A stretch of 64,000 bases of DNA, taken from NCBI RefSeq assembly GCF_010211765.1, contig NZ_PDWO01000012.1, positions 55,688-119,687 of the forward strand. The letters are read 5' to 3'. Below the pieces are notes generated by a model. It made no database searches, was not told the origin of the DNA, and saw only the letters and a list, made by a program, of their open reading frames with translations. The translations under genes and the position numbers were made by a program. The stretch is from Pseudoxanthomonas kaohsiungensis. GTDB taxonomy: Bacteria > Pseudomonadota > Gammaproteobacteria > Xanthomonadales > Xanthomonadaceae. Of the stretch, positions 28,811-36,688 are shown piece by piece. Within the stretch, counting starts at the first letter, position 1. Every line of letters begins with the position of its first letter.

Positions 28811-29485
28811 TCAGTCCTGCGAGCGGTTGACCGCGGCCTTCGCCCCGTCGGAGAAATCGGCGATCCGCCACAGGTACAGGCTGGCATAGGTCCGGTACGG
28901 CCCCCACTTCTCGCCGCGCGCGGCCAGCTCCTTCGGCGTCGGCATCGCCTCGAGCCGGTCGACCCTCTGCGCGCCCTTGCGGACGCCCAGGTCGTCCACC
29001 GGCAGCACGTCCGGCCGTCCGAGGCGGAACATCAGCATCATCTCCACCGTCCAGCGGCCGATGCCCCGCACCGGCACCAGCGCGGCGACGATCTCGTCCT
29101 GGTGCATGGTGGCCATGCGGCGCAGGTCGGGAATCTCCCCCCTCGATTCGCGCGCGGCCAGGTCGCGCAGCGCGAGGGTCTTGTTGCCCGACACCCCGCA
29201 GGCACGCAATGCGGCATCGTCGATGCGACCGAGCGTGTCGTGGTGCAGCCGGCTGCTTCCGATCGCCGCTTCGACCCGGCCGACGATGGTCGATGCCGCC
29301 TTGCCGGACAGTTGCTGGAACAGGATCGCGCGGGCCAGGGCATCGACCGGGTCGAAGGGCTTGCGCCAGCGCGGTTCGGCCGGCAACGGGCCGAGCCGCT
29401 TCATCCATGCGCCGAGCCGGCGGTCGCGACGGGAGAGGTGGTCGTAGGCGGCCTCCACGTCGAAGCCGCGGGCGTGGCGCGGCAT
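28811..29485 (-). CDS. DNA-3-methyladenine glycosylase II (HhH-GPD, AlkA type)
   Basis: This 224-residue glycosylase removes alkylated bases. The helix-hairpin-helix is LVPVRGIGRWTVEMMLMF and the catalytic aspartate follows in RPDVLPVDDLGVRKG. FDPVDALARAILFQQLSGKAA near residue 45 is the conserved first helix region. It lacks the N-terminal beta domain of E. coli AlkA and resembles the shorter MAG/AlkA form. It lies 1 bp from the DUF423 gene on the same strand. The window also encodes AlkB, a separate alkylation repair enzyme. Confidence 0.88.
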   Translation of the reverse strand: MPRHARGFDVEAAYDHLSRRDRRLGAWMKRLGPLPAEPRWRKPFDPVDALARAILFQQLSGKAASTIVGRVEAAIGSSRLHHDTLGRIDDAALRACGVSGNKTLALRDLAARESRGEIPDLRRMATMHQDEIVAALVPVRGIGRWTVEMMLMFRLGRPDVLPVDDLGVRKGAQRVDRLEAMPTPKELAARGEKWGPYRTYASLYLWRIADFSDGAKAAVNRSQD

Positions 29486-29486
29486 G

Positions 29487-29855
29487 TCAGCGCCTCGCCA
29501 CGCCGACCGCGTACAGGAGCCAGCTGGCCATCAACACGGTGCCGCCCAACGGCGCCAACCGGGTCGGCCAGCCCAGCAGCGCGGCGAAGGCGAGACTGCC
29601 GGCGAACAGCAACGTACCGGCCAGAAGGCCTGCCAGCGCGAGCAGCGGCACGCGCCGCGCGGCGGCCGGCGCCAGCGCGGCCAGCGCGATGCCATGGCCG
29701 AACGCGTACAGGCTCGCGAGCTGCAGGTTGCCGCGCGCATGCGCGTCGGCGACGCCATGGGCGGCATAGGCCGACAGGCCGACCGCCAGCGCCGCCAGCA
29801 CCGCACCGGCGGCGGCCAGCCACGCTCCTGTTCGTCCACCGTCCCGCCACGCCAT
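29487..29855 (-). CDS. DUF423 membrane protein
   Basis: This 122-residue protein has four hydrophobic segments and the DUF423 signature: AAYAAHGVADAHARGNLQLA-like SAYAAHGVADAHARGN, YAFGHGIALAALA, and FAGSLAFAALLGW with LAPLGGTVLMASWLLYAVG. E. coli YgdD is a member; the molecular role is unclear. GGAGG lies 8 bases before ATG 29855. The longer open frame extending upstream to 30443 is a shadow of the SRPBCC gene. It is followed without a gap by the glycosylase gene. Confidence 0.88.
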   Translation of the reverse strand: MAWRDGGRTGAWLAAAGAVLAALAVGLSAYAAHGVADAHARGNLQLASLYAFGHGIALAALAPAAARRVPLLALAGLLAGTLLFAGSLAFAALLGWPTRLAPLGGTVLMASWLLYAVGVARR

Positions 29856-29901
29856 CGGCTTTCCTCCACGGCGCAACTGCGCCGCTGGCGCGAGCCTAAA
29901 C

Positions 29902-29927
29902 GAAAAAGCGCCGCTTGCGCGGCGCTC
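29902..29927 (-). terminator. Rho-independent terminator after the SRPBCC/GyrI gene
   Basis: On the minus strand, AGCGCCGC-GCAA-GCGGCGCT forms an 8-bp perfect stem with a 4-base loop, followed by TTTTTCG. It stands 45 bp after the stop of the SRPBCC gene and before the DUF423 gene, separating their transcripts. Confidence 0.9.
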
Positions 29928-29971
29928 GTTCGCGGGATCCGGTAGCCGCGCCGGCCGGGGCCGGCGACCGG

Positions 29972-31132
29972 TTACTTGATCGCCCAGTAGATGTCGTACG
30001 TGCCTTCGGCGGTGAACGACTTGTCGACGCCCGCCTTCCAGATTTCGTACGGACGGTCGGTGACCTCGTAGCCGTGGGTCACGGCCCAGGCACGCAGCGA
30101 GCTGCGCGCGGCATCCAGCTCGGCCATGTAGCCGGTGTAGGAGGCGAACGCGGCGCGACGCGGCTCGGTGCGGATGTACTCGACCGGGGCGCCCGCCGGA
30201 ACGGTGACCTTCAGCGGCTCGCCCTCGGCGGCCAGCTGCACGGCCACATCCTCGGCCGGGGTGTCGGTCTCCGGGTCCTTCGGCTCGCCGGCGAGCGGGG
30301 CCTGCGGGGCTTCGGCGACCTTGCGGCGGACCGGCACGGCCACGTCGAACGCGTACTTCTCGGCGCCGAAGTCGGTGGTGATGATCCGCACCGGACCGGC
30401 GGCCTCCAGGCCCGGGTTCGCTTCCAGGGTGCGCTTGATCCACTCCTGGTTGTTCTTGATCGACTGCTTGATTGCCTCGTTGTTGCGATCGATGTTGCCG
30501 GCGTTGACCACCAGCAGGTCCAGCGCGGGCACGTCGACGATCTTCAGGCCGGTCAGCGGCACGCCGTCTGCGCGGTAGTCGAAGTTCGGCACCGAGGCGA
30601 GCATGTTGGACATGCGGCCCAGGCCGAGCTTGATGTCGTCGCCTACGTGGCGGCTGACGTACAGGCCGGCGTAGCGGCCGAGCAGGTTCCAGCCGTAGTC
30701 CACGTCATAGGTCTGGGTGATCTTGACGTTGCGGTTGTTCTTGCCGGTCGGCTCCAGCAGGAACTGCACGGTCTTGTCGTCGCCGCGCGCCGGGTCCTCG
30801 ACCTTGATCACGACCTTCTCGTTCGGGACGCTGTCGACGATCTCCCAGCTGCCCTTGCCGATGCGGCCCTCGTTGGACACGTAGTCCAGGCGCGCGCCGA
30901 CGCCGGCTTCGGGGCCGGTGACGTTCAGCTGCATCTGCGGGTCGCGCAGGACCAGCGGGTTCCAGTCCTTGAAGCGGCGCAGGTTGTTCACCGTGTCGTA
31001 CACGATGGTCATCTTGCGGTTGGTTTCGACGCTCTCGGAAATATGGCGGTGCGAAGGCAGGACAAGGCCGATCACCAGGGCCAGAACAGCCACGATGCCC
31101 AAGGCGATCAGGAACTCGTAAATGCGGGTCAT
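29972..31132 (-). CDS. SRPBCC (polyketide cyclase-like) plus GyrI-like fusion protein
   Basis: This 386-residue protein starts at ATG 31132 (GGAGACTCCTGC upstream) with one membrane anchor (residues 6-25, FLIALGIVAVLALVIGLVL). Residues about 30-175 form an SRPBCC domain (NNLRRFKDWNPLVLRDPQMQ, FLLEPTGKNNRNVKITQTYD). The C-terminal part (about 200-386) resembles a GyrI/AraC-effector ligand domain and ends TYDIYWAIK, interrupted by an Ala/Pro/Glu linker around residues 275-300. The arrangement suggests a membrane-anchored sensor or binder of a hydrophobic small molecule, but no ligand can be named. A clear terminator follows. Confidence 0.75.
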   Translation of the reverse strand: MTRIYEFLIALGIVAVLALVIGLVLPSHRHISESVETNRKMTIVYDTVNNLRRFKDWNPLVLRDPQMQLNVTGPEAGVGARLDYVSNEGRIGKGSWEIVDSVPNEKVVIKVEDPARGDDKTVQFLLEPTGKNNRNVKITQTYDVDYGWNLLGRYAGLYVSRHVGDDIKLGLGRMSNMLASVPNFDYRADGVPLTGLKIVDVPALDLLVVNAGNIDRNNEAIKQSIKNNQEWIKRTLEANPGLEAAGPVRIITTDFGAEKYAFDVAVPVRRKVAEAPQAPLAGEPKDPETDTPAEDVAVQLAAEGEPLKVTVPAGAPVEYIRTEPRRAAFASYTGYMAELDAARSSLRAWAVTHGYEVTDRPYEIWKAGVDKSFTAEGTYDIYWAIK

Positions 31133-31463
31133 GCAGGAGTCTCCGGGGCCGAATCCACGGCAAATTGACAAGGCGAGCCGCGAATCCTAACAGGCTTCGC
31201 CGCCCGCGCGCAGCCGGCCAGGCGACCCGGCCATGGTGTGAACGAAATTCTTACACCGGGCGTGGCCGGATGTCCCCATGGGACAGGCAGCGTAGGCACC
31301 GGGTTCCCGCGCTTGCCGGCCAGGCGCTGAACGGCCTCGGCCCCGGGATACGCTCGCGTACGCGCGGCGATCGACGGGACAACCCCGCTGCTGCCTGGGT
31401 GCCGCGCCGCCGCGTGCGCCCGCGATCGCCCGCCGCGCTGCGGCGGGCCGGGCATCCTGGCCC
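31133..31463. other. 331-bp intergenic region between the SRPBCC gene and the LuxR-type regulator
   Basis: No gene is supported here. It should contain the promoter of the SRPBCC gene on the minus strand; TTAGGATTC near 31184-31192 could be its -10 region. GGTGT...ACACC (31235-31257) is a short inverted repeat in an A/T-richer patch. The last part (about 31380-31463) is GC-rich, with a CCCGC-CGCGCTGCGGCGGG hairpin near 31429-31448 that could end the regulator transcript. Confidence 0.4.
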
Positions 31464-32105
31464 TCAGACCAGCTGCAGCTCGAAGGCCTTCAGCACCGCG
31501 CGGGTGCGGTCGCGCACGCCGAGCTTGGACAGGATGTTGGACACGTGGTTCTTGATCGTGCCCTCGGCCACGCCCAGCGAGTTGGCGATCTCCTTGTTGG
31601 AGAAGCCGCTGGCCATCAGCCTCAGGATCTCGGTCTCGCGGTCGGTCAGCGGGTCCGGGCGGTCGAGGCTGACGAAGTCGTTGCGCATGTGCTCCAGCCC
31701 CGACAGCAGGCGCTGGGTCACGGCCGGCTGCACCAGCGATCCTCCCTCGGCCACGGTCCGGATGGCCCCGACCAGCTGCTCCAGCGACACGTCCTTGAGC
31801 AGGTAGCCCTTGGCCCCGGCCTTGAGCCCGGCCAGCACCAGCTGGTCGTCGTCGAAGGTGGTGAGGATGATCGTCGGCGGCAGTTGCTCCTGGCGCGACA
31901 GCACCTGCAGCGCCTCCAGGCCGGACATCGCCGGCATGCGCATGTCCATCAGGACCACGTCCGGCTTGACCTGGGGGATCATCTCGACCGCCTGGCGGCC
32001 GTCGCCGGCCTCGGCGACCACCTCGATGCCGCCATCGAGCGCCAGCAATGAACGGATGCCCTGGCGGACCAGGGTCTGGTCGTCGACCAGGCAGACTCGG
32101 ATCAT
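31464..32105 (-). CDS. NarL/LuxR-family response regulator
   Basis: This 213-residue regulator has a receiver domain (residues 1-120; VCLVDDQTLVRQGI, phospho-acceptor in VVLMDMRMPAMSG, TTFDDD, AKGYLLKD) and a C-terminal LuxR-type helix-turn-helix (residues 150-213; LTDRETEILRLMASGFSNKEIA and EGTIKNHVSNILSKLGVRDRTRAVL is the DNA-recognition region). Its start overlaps the stop of the histidine kinase gene by 4 bp (ATGA), so the pair is translationally coupled. Target genes are not evident; GNAT and minCDE lie divergent to it. Confidence 0.93.
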   Translation of the reverse strand: MIRVCLVDDQTLVRQGIRSLLALDGGIEVVAEAGDGRQAVEMIPQVKPDVVLMDMRMPAMSGLEALQVLSRQEQLPPTIILTTFDDDQLVLAGLKAGAKGYLLKDVSLEQLVGAIRTVAEGGSLVQPAVTQRLLSGLEHMRNDFVSLDRPDPLTDRETEILRLMASGFSNKEIANSLGVAEGTIKNHVSNILSKLGVRDRTRAVLKAFELQLV

Positions 32106-33298
32106 GGAAGCGCTCCTTCGATGGCCGGGTGGGCCGGGGTGGAGACGGGAATGGACAGGCGCAGGCGGAAACCTTCGCCGCGCCGGGTCTGGATGTCGAG
32201 GGTACCGCCGCACTGCTGGACCCGTTCGCGCATGCCGCGCAGGCCGTTGCCCGGAACCAGCCCGTCGGCGCCCTGGCCATCGTCGACGGCCTCCAGCACC
32301 ACCGCGCCCGACTCGCGCCGCACCCGGATCCGCAGGTGGCGCGCGCCGGCGTGGCGGACGGCATTGGTGATGATTTCCTGGGTACAGCGCAGCATCACGT
32401 GGGCGCGCTCGGGGTCGTCGATGGCCAGCGGCGACTCCACTTCCAGGGTGATGTCCAGGGACGGCACGTGGTCGGCCAGCGGCCGCAGGGCGGCGGCCAG
32501 GTCGATGCCGCCGCTGGAATCGCGCAGCTGGCTGACCGCCTCGCGCACGTCCGTCAGCAGCAGCCGGGCCAGGGTGTTGGCCTGGCGCACGTGTTCCTGG
32601 GCCCGGCCCTGGGTCATGTGGCTGGCCACTTCCAGGTTCAGGCTCAGCGCGGTCAGGTGGTGGCCGAGCAGGTCGTGCAGCTCGCGCGAGATCCGGGTGC
32701 GCTCGTTGACCCGCGCGCTTTCGGCCAGCAGCGCGCGGGTGGCGCGCAGTTCGGCATTGAGCCGGCGCTGCTCGTCGCGGGCCTGGGCCTGCTGCCGCGC
32801 GACCAGGCTGGTCACGTAGATGAACATCGAGAAGCCGGCGTAGAGCAGCGACTGCATCAACGCCTCGAACAGCGGCATCCGGAACACGGTGTAGTAGATC
32901 GGCAGCACCGCGAGTTGGCTCAGCAGCAGCAGGACCACGCCCGACCCGGCCGGCAGCAGCCACGGGATCACCCCGGCGGCTACCATCAGCAGGATGCTGC
33001 CCAGGCCGGACCCGTTGAAGTAGCTCACCGCCAGCGCGAACACGGTCAGCACCAGCAGCAGCAGCCGGTCCATCCAGCTGCCCGCGGCATGGCCCAGCCC
33101 GCGCGTCAGCCACCAGTAGCAGGCGCCGAAGCCCAGGTAGCAGGCGAACAGCCAGATCGCCCGCGCGCCCAGGCTGGCCAGTTCCTCGCCCCCGTCGGCG
33201 GGCACGTACTGCGAGTACACCAGCGGCACGCCCACCATCGCCCAGGTGAACAGGCCGGCGTAGCGCAGCAGGCGGGTATGGCTGAGGCGTCCGAACAT
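32102..33298 (-). CDS. Sensor histidine kinase of the HisKA_3 (DesK/LiaS-like) type
   Basis: This 398-residue kinase has about five or six membrane segments in residues 12-165 and no extracytoplasmic domain of size. The cytoplasmic part has the HisKA_3 H-box RISRELHDLLGHHLTALSLNLEV, an N-box QEIITNAVRHAGA, and VDDGQGADGLVPGNGLRGMRERV as the G-box. Such intramembrane-sensing kinases usually respond to membrane state or membrane-active agents. It is coupled to the LuxR-type regulator downstream. Start ATG 33298 lies 140 bp from the divergent GNAT gene. Confidence 0.92.
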   Translation of the reverse strand: MFGRLSHTRLLRYAGLFTWAMVGVPLVYSQYVPADGGEELASLGARAIWLFACYLGFGACYWWLTRGLGHAAGSWMDRLLLLVLTVFALAVSYFNGSGLGSILLMVAAGVIPWLLPAGSGVVLLLLSQLAVLPIYYTVFRMPLFEALMQSLLYAGFSMFIYVTSLVARQQAQARDEQRRLNAELRATRALLAESARVNERTRISRELHDLLGHHLTALSLNLEVASHMTQGRAQEHVRQANTLARLLLTDVREAVSQLRDSSGGIDLAAALRPLADHVPSLDITLEVESPLAIDDPERAHVMLRCTQEIITNAVRHAGARHLRIRVRRESGAVVLEAVDDGQGADGLVPGNGLRGMRERVQQCGGTLDIQTRRGEGFRLRLSIPVSTPAHPAIEGALP

Positions 33299-33438
33299 GA
33301 CCGCATCTTACGGGCCCGCCCGCCCGGCCGCGGCGGACGGAAGTCATGCCTGCTCGCGGGGGCTTCCCCCCCCGTGCGATAATCCCGCCCGGCCGCGCCG
33401 CCGGCCGGTTTTGTCCTACTGGAGTCGGCTTTACCCCC

Positions 33439-34035
33439 ATGTCCATCGTCATCCGCGACGTGCGCGAACACGAACTGGATTCGGTCCTGGCGCTCAACAA
33501 CAATGCCGGCTCGGCGATCCTGCCGCTGGACGCGGCCCGGTTGCGCGCGTTCTACGAGCAGGCCGAGTACTTCCGCGTCGCCGAGCGCGACGGCAACCTG
33601 GCCGGCTTCCTGGTCGGTTTCGGCAGCGGCAGCGACCACGACAGCAGCAACTTCGCCTGGTTCAAGGCCCGCTACCCGCACTTCTTCTACATCGACCGGA
33701 TCGTGGTCGCCAGCCGGCGCCGCGGCGGCGGTGTCGGCCGTGCGTTCTACGCCGACGTGCAGAGCTATGCCGAGCTGCGCTACCCGCAGCTGTGCTGCGA
33801 GGTGTTCCTCGACCACGGCGCCGACCCGGCGCTGCTGTTCCATGGCAGCTTCGGCTTCCACGAGGCCGGGCAGAACGTGATGCCCGACGTGGACGTGCGC
33901 GCCAGCATGATGACCAAGACCCTGTGCAGCTATCCGTGGGTGCACGAGACCTACGGCGACGCCCTGCCCGACCTGCCCTGGGTCGGCCGCCCCCGCCAGC
34001 GCCAGCCGCGCGACAGCCGTGCGACGGGTACCTGA
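33439..34035 (+). CDS. GNAT-family acetyltransferase
   Basis: This 198-residue protein has the acetyl-CoA binding region IDRIVVASRRRGGGVGRAFY (pattern R/Q-x-x-G-x-G/A) and an N-terminal part typical of GNAT proteins (LALNNNAGSAILPLDAARLRAFYEQAEYFRVAE). The substrate is unknown. A GATAATCCCGCC stretch at 33377 may be the -10 region. It ends 1 bp before the minC start and may be transcribed with minCDE. Confidence 0.85.
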   Translation: MSIVIRDVREHELDSVLALNNNAGSAILPLDAARLRAFYEQAEYFRVAERDGNLAGFLVGFGSGSDHDSSNFAWFKARYPHFFYIDRIVVASRRRGGGVGRAFYADVQSYAELRYPQLCCEVFLDHGADPALLFHGSFGFHEAGQNVMPDVDVRASMMTKTLCSYPWVHETYGDALPDLPWVGRPRQRQPRDSRATGT

Positions 34036-34036
34036 C

Positions 34037-34807
34037 GTGGCGGTGGCGGCGAACGACTACGAACAGGCGGGCGAACTGAAGATCGGCCAGGTCGGCATCG
34101 CCAACCTGCGCATCCGCACCCTCGACGTCGACCAGCTCGTGCGCGAGATGCGCGAGCGCGTGCAGCGCGCGCCCAAGCTGTTCGGCCGCGCCGCGGTGAT
34201 CGTCGACTTCGGCGGCCTGGCCCGCACCCCGGACGAAGCCACCGCCCGCGCCCTGATCGACGGTCTGCGCGAGGCCGGCGTGCTGCCGGTGGCGCTGGCT
34301 TACGGCACCCGCGACAACGACGCCCTGGCCGAACAGCTCGGGCTGCCGGTGCTGGCCAAGTTCCGCGCCCAGTACGAACATGCCGATGCGGCGCCGGCGC
34401 CGGCACCACGCGCCGCGCCGGAACCGGCGCCCGCCCCGCGCGCCGCCGCCCGTACCCCGCCGGCGGAAAAGCCGCGCGCCCCCGGCCGCATCCAGAAGAC
34501 CCCGGTGCGCTCGGGCCAGCAGCTGTACGCCGAAGGCTGCGACCTGACCGTGCTGTCCACCGTCGGCGCCGGCGCCGAAGTCATTTCCGACGGCTCGATC
34601 CACATCTACGGCACCCTGCGCGGCCGCGCCCTGGCGGGCGCCCAGGGCAATGCCGAGGCGCGGATCTTCTGCCGCGACTTCCACGCCGAGCTGGTGGCCA
34701 TTGCCGGCCACTACAAGGTGCTGGACGATATCCCCGAGAAGCTGCGCGGCAAGGCCGTGCAGATCTGGCTGGAAAACGACCAGCTCAAGCTGGCCGCGCT
34801 CGAATGA
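34037..34807 (+). CDS. minC: Septum site-determining protein MinC
   Basis: MinC blocks FtsZ polymerisation away from mid-cell, working with MinD. The N-terminal domain (residues 1-105, FEQ-GELKIGQVGIANLRIRTLD-like, GRAAVIVDFGGL) is joined by a Pro/Ala-rich linker of about 45 residues to the C-terminal beta-helix (PVRSGQQLYAEGCDLTVLST, DGSIHIYGTLRGRALAGA, ARIFCRDFHAELVAIAGHY), which binds MinD. I placed the start at GTG 34037 because the product then begins MAVAANDYEQAGELKIGQ, aligned with other MinC proteins; GTG 34019 lies inside the GNAT gene. minD and minE follow. Confidence 0.93.
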   Translation: MAVAANDYEQAGELKIGQVGIANLRIRTLDVDQLVREMRERVQRAPKLFGRAAVIVDFGGLARTPDEATARALIDGLREAGVLPVALAYGTRDNDALAEQLGLPVLAKFRAQYEHADAAPAPAPRAAPEPAPAPRAAARTPPAEKPRAPGRIQKTPVRSGQQLYAEGCDLTVLSTVGAGAEVISDGSIHIYGTLRGRALAGAQGNAEARIFCRDFHAELVAIAGHYKVLDDIPEKLRGKAVQIWLENDQLKLAALE

Positions 34808-34876
34808 CCCCCGGCGCGCCGGCGGCAACGCCGCCTGGCGCGCCCACCCACCGCACGCAGCACCAGGAGACATCCA

Positions 34877-35686
34877 TTGGCTGAAATCATCGTAGTCACT
34901 TCCGGCAAGGGCGGCGTCGGCAAGACCACCTCCAGCGCGAGCATCGCCATCGGCCTGGCCAAGCGCGGCCACAAGACCGCGGTGATCGATTTCGACGTCG
35001 GCCTGCGCAACCTGGACCTGATCATGGGCTGCGAGCGCCGCGTGGTGTACGACTTCGTCAACGTCGTCCACGGCGAGGCCACGCTCAAGCAGGCCCTGAT
35101 CAAGGACAAGCGCTTCGACAACCTCTACGTGCTGGCCGCCTCGCAGACCCGCGACAAGGACGCGCTGACCAAGGAAGGCGTGGAGAAGGTGCTCAAGGAC
35201 CTGGCGGCCGACGGCTTCGACTACATCGTCTGCGACTCCCCGGCCGGCATCGAGAAGGGCGCGTTCCTGGCCATGTACTTCGCCGACAAGGCGGTGGTCG
35301 TGGTCAACCCGGAAGTGTCCTCGGTGCGCGACTCCGACCGCATCATCGGCCTGCTCGACTCCAAGACCCGCCGGGCCGAGGGCGGCGAGACCGTGCCCTC
35401 GCACCTGCTGCTCACCCGCTACAGCCCCGCGCGCGTGGCCACCGGCGAGATGCTCAGCATCGCCGACGTGGAGGAAGTGCTCGGACTGAAGGCGGTCGGC
35501 GTGATCCCCGAGTCGTCGGACGTGCTCAACGCATCGAACAAGGGCGAGCCGGTGATCCTGGAAGGCGAATCGGAGGCCGGCCAGGCCTACGACGACGCGG
35601 TGGCGCGCCTGCTCGGCGAAGACCGGCCGATGCGATTCACCACCCTGGAGAAGAAAGGCTTCTTCAGCAAGCTGTTCGGAGGTTGA
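34877..35686 (+). CDS. minD: Septum site-determining ATPase MinD
   Basis: MinD is a membrane-binding ATPase that recruits MinC and oscillates with MinE. This 269-residue protein has the deviant Walker [53 protein letters not shown], and the C-terminal amphipathic membrane helix [11 protein letters not shown]. The start is TTG 34877, preceded by AGGAGACATCCA; no ATG is available in the conserved position. It lies 69 bp after minC and 2 bp before minE. Confidence 0.97.
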   Translation: MAEIIVVTSGKGGVGKTTSSASIAIGLAKRGHKTAVIDFDVGLRNLDLIMGCERRVVYDFVNVVHGEATLKQALIKDKRFDNLYVLAASQTRDKDALTKEGVEKVLKDLAADGFDYIVCDSPAGIEKGAFLAMYFADKAVVVVNPEVSSVRDSDRIIGLLDSKTRRAEGGETVPSHLLLTRYSPARVATGEMLSIADVEEVLGLKAVGVIPESSDVLNASNKGEPVILEGESEAGQAYDDAVARLLGEDRPMRFTTLEKKGFFSKLFGG

Positions 35687-35688
35687 GC

Positions 35689-35943
35689 ATGGGACTGTTC
35701 GATTTCCTGAAGGCCAAGAAAGACACCGCAGCCACGGCCAAGAACCGGCTGCAGATCATCATCGCCCAGGAGCGCAGCAGCCGCGGCGCCCCGGACTACC
35801 TGCCGCTGCTGCGCCGCGAGCTGCTCGAGGTGATCAAGAAGTACGTCAACGTCGACGTCGACGCCGTCAAGGTCGACGTGATCAAGGACGGCGACCACGA
35901 CGTGCTCGACATCTCGGTGGCCCTGCCGGAAGGCAACGGCTGA
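35689..35943 (+). CDS. minE: Cell division topological specificity factor MinE
   Basis: This 84-residue protein starts [20 protein letters not shown] with the membrane-targeting sequence, followed by the MinD-activating helix [14 protein letters not shown] and a beta-rich dimer domain ([20 protein letters not shown]). It stimulates MinD ATPase and drives the pole-to-pole oscillation. ATG 35689 is 2 bp after minD; the alternative TTG at 35683 overlaps the minD stop and is less likely. Confidence 0.96.
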   Translation: MGLFDFLKAKKDTAATAKNRLQIIIAQERSSRGAPDYLPLLRRELLEVIKKYVNVDVDAVKVDVIKDGDHDVLDISVALPEGNG

Positions 35944-35949
35944 CGGCTG

Positions 35950-35970
35950 GCCGGGGCCGCGCGCCCCGGC
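35950..35970 (+). terminator. Hairpin after minE
   Basis: GCCGGGGC-CGCGC-GCCCCGGC is a perfect 8-bp stem starting 6 bp after the minE stop. There is no T-tract, so it may pause or protect the transcript instead of ending it. Confidence 0.45.
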
Positions 35971-36028
35971 GACCCACCCTGCAGCGCCGCCAGCCACGCG
36001 ACCGTCGCGCGCGAGCGCAACCCGGACG

Positions 36029-36502
36029 ATGGACGCCCCCGCCCCCCCGATCCTGTGCCTGCGCGACATCGCCCTGGGCGATGCCGCCTCGCTGCTGTCG
36101 CGCCACGGGCTGACCCTCGAACCGGTCGCCGACGGCGACCCGATCCCGGGCAGCTACTGGGGCGAACCGGAGGCCGGGATCATCGGCACCACGGTCTTCG
36201 CCCGCGGCGACACGCCGGTGCACTCGATGCTGCACGAGGCCTGCCACCTGATCGTGCTGCCGCCCGAGCGCCGGGCCGCGGTGCATACCGACGCCACCGA
36301 CTCGGTCGCCGAAGAGGACGCCACCTGCTACCTGCAGATCGTGCTGGCCGATTCGTTGCCGGGCGTGGGCCGGGCGCGGCTGATGGCGGACATGGATGCG
36401 TGGGGGTACACCTATCGGCTGGGGTCGACCCGGGCGTGGTTCGAGCAGGACGCCGACGATGCGCGGCAGTGGCTGGTCGAACGCGGCCTGCTTCCGGCCT
36501 GA
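36029..36502 (+). CDS. Uncharacterised protein with HExxH-like zinc motif
   Basis: This 157-residue protein contains HEACHLIVLPPERR around residue 69, which fits the HExxH zinc-peptidase pattern, followed 20-25 residues later by SVAEEDATCYLQI, where an acidic residue could be a third ligand. It has no signal peptide. The N-terminus (LRDIALGDAASLLSRHGLTLEPV) and WGEPEAGIIG do not match a family I can name with confidence; similar proteins are conserved hypotheticals in Xanthomonads. The last 22 codons and the sequence just after are repeated exactly 140 bp downstream. It stands between minCDE and a two-component system. Confidence 0.75.
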   Translation: MDAPAPPILCLRDIALGDAASLLSRHGLTLEPVADGDPIPGSYWGEPEAGIIGTTVFARGDTPVHSMLHEACHLIVLPPERRAAVHTDATDSVAEEDATCYLQIVLADSLPGVGRARLMADMDAWGYTYRLGSTRAWFEQDADDARQWLVERGLLPA

Positions 36503-36646
36503 GCGCAGGACAGCGGCAATGCCGCAGCGCGTGGCGACGCGCCGACCCGTGCCAGCGCCCTGGCGGCATGGCGGCGCGGTTCGAGCAGGACGCCGACGAT
36601 GCGCGGCAGTGGCTGGTCGAACGCGGCCTGCTTCCGGCCTGAGCGC
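36438..36646 (+). repeat. Exact 69-bp direct repeat of the 3' end of the HEACH-motif gene
   Basis: The segment 36438-36506 (3' end of the gene, its TGA stop and GCGC) recurs without mismatch at 36578-36646. The second copy carries the codons for FEQDADDARQWLVERGLLPA and stop, preceded by an ATG-GCG-GCG-CGG, but no full gene. It looks like the remnant of a recent tandem duplication. Confidence 0.95.
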
Positions 36647-36688
36647 GGCCCGGTCGGCCGCCCCTCGCTGCCGCGCGCACGTCGTCAT

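Noticed and set aside
29487..30443. 318-codon minus-strand frame that includes DUF423
   Set aside because: The upstream two thirds are an out-of-phase shadow of the SRPBCC gene and cross its terminator.
36568..36642. Mini-ORF (24 codons) in the second copy of the 69-bp repeat
   Set aside because: It is only the duplicated gene end behind a chance ATG, without a ribosome site.
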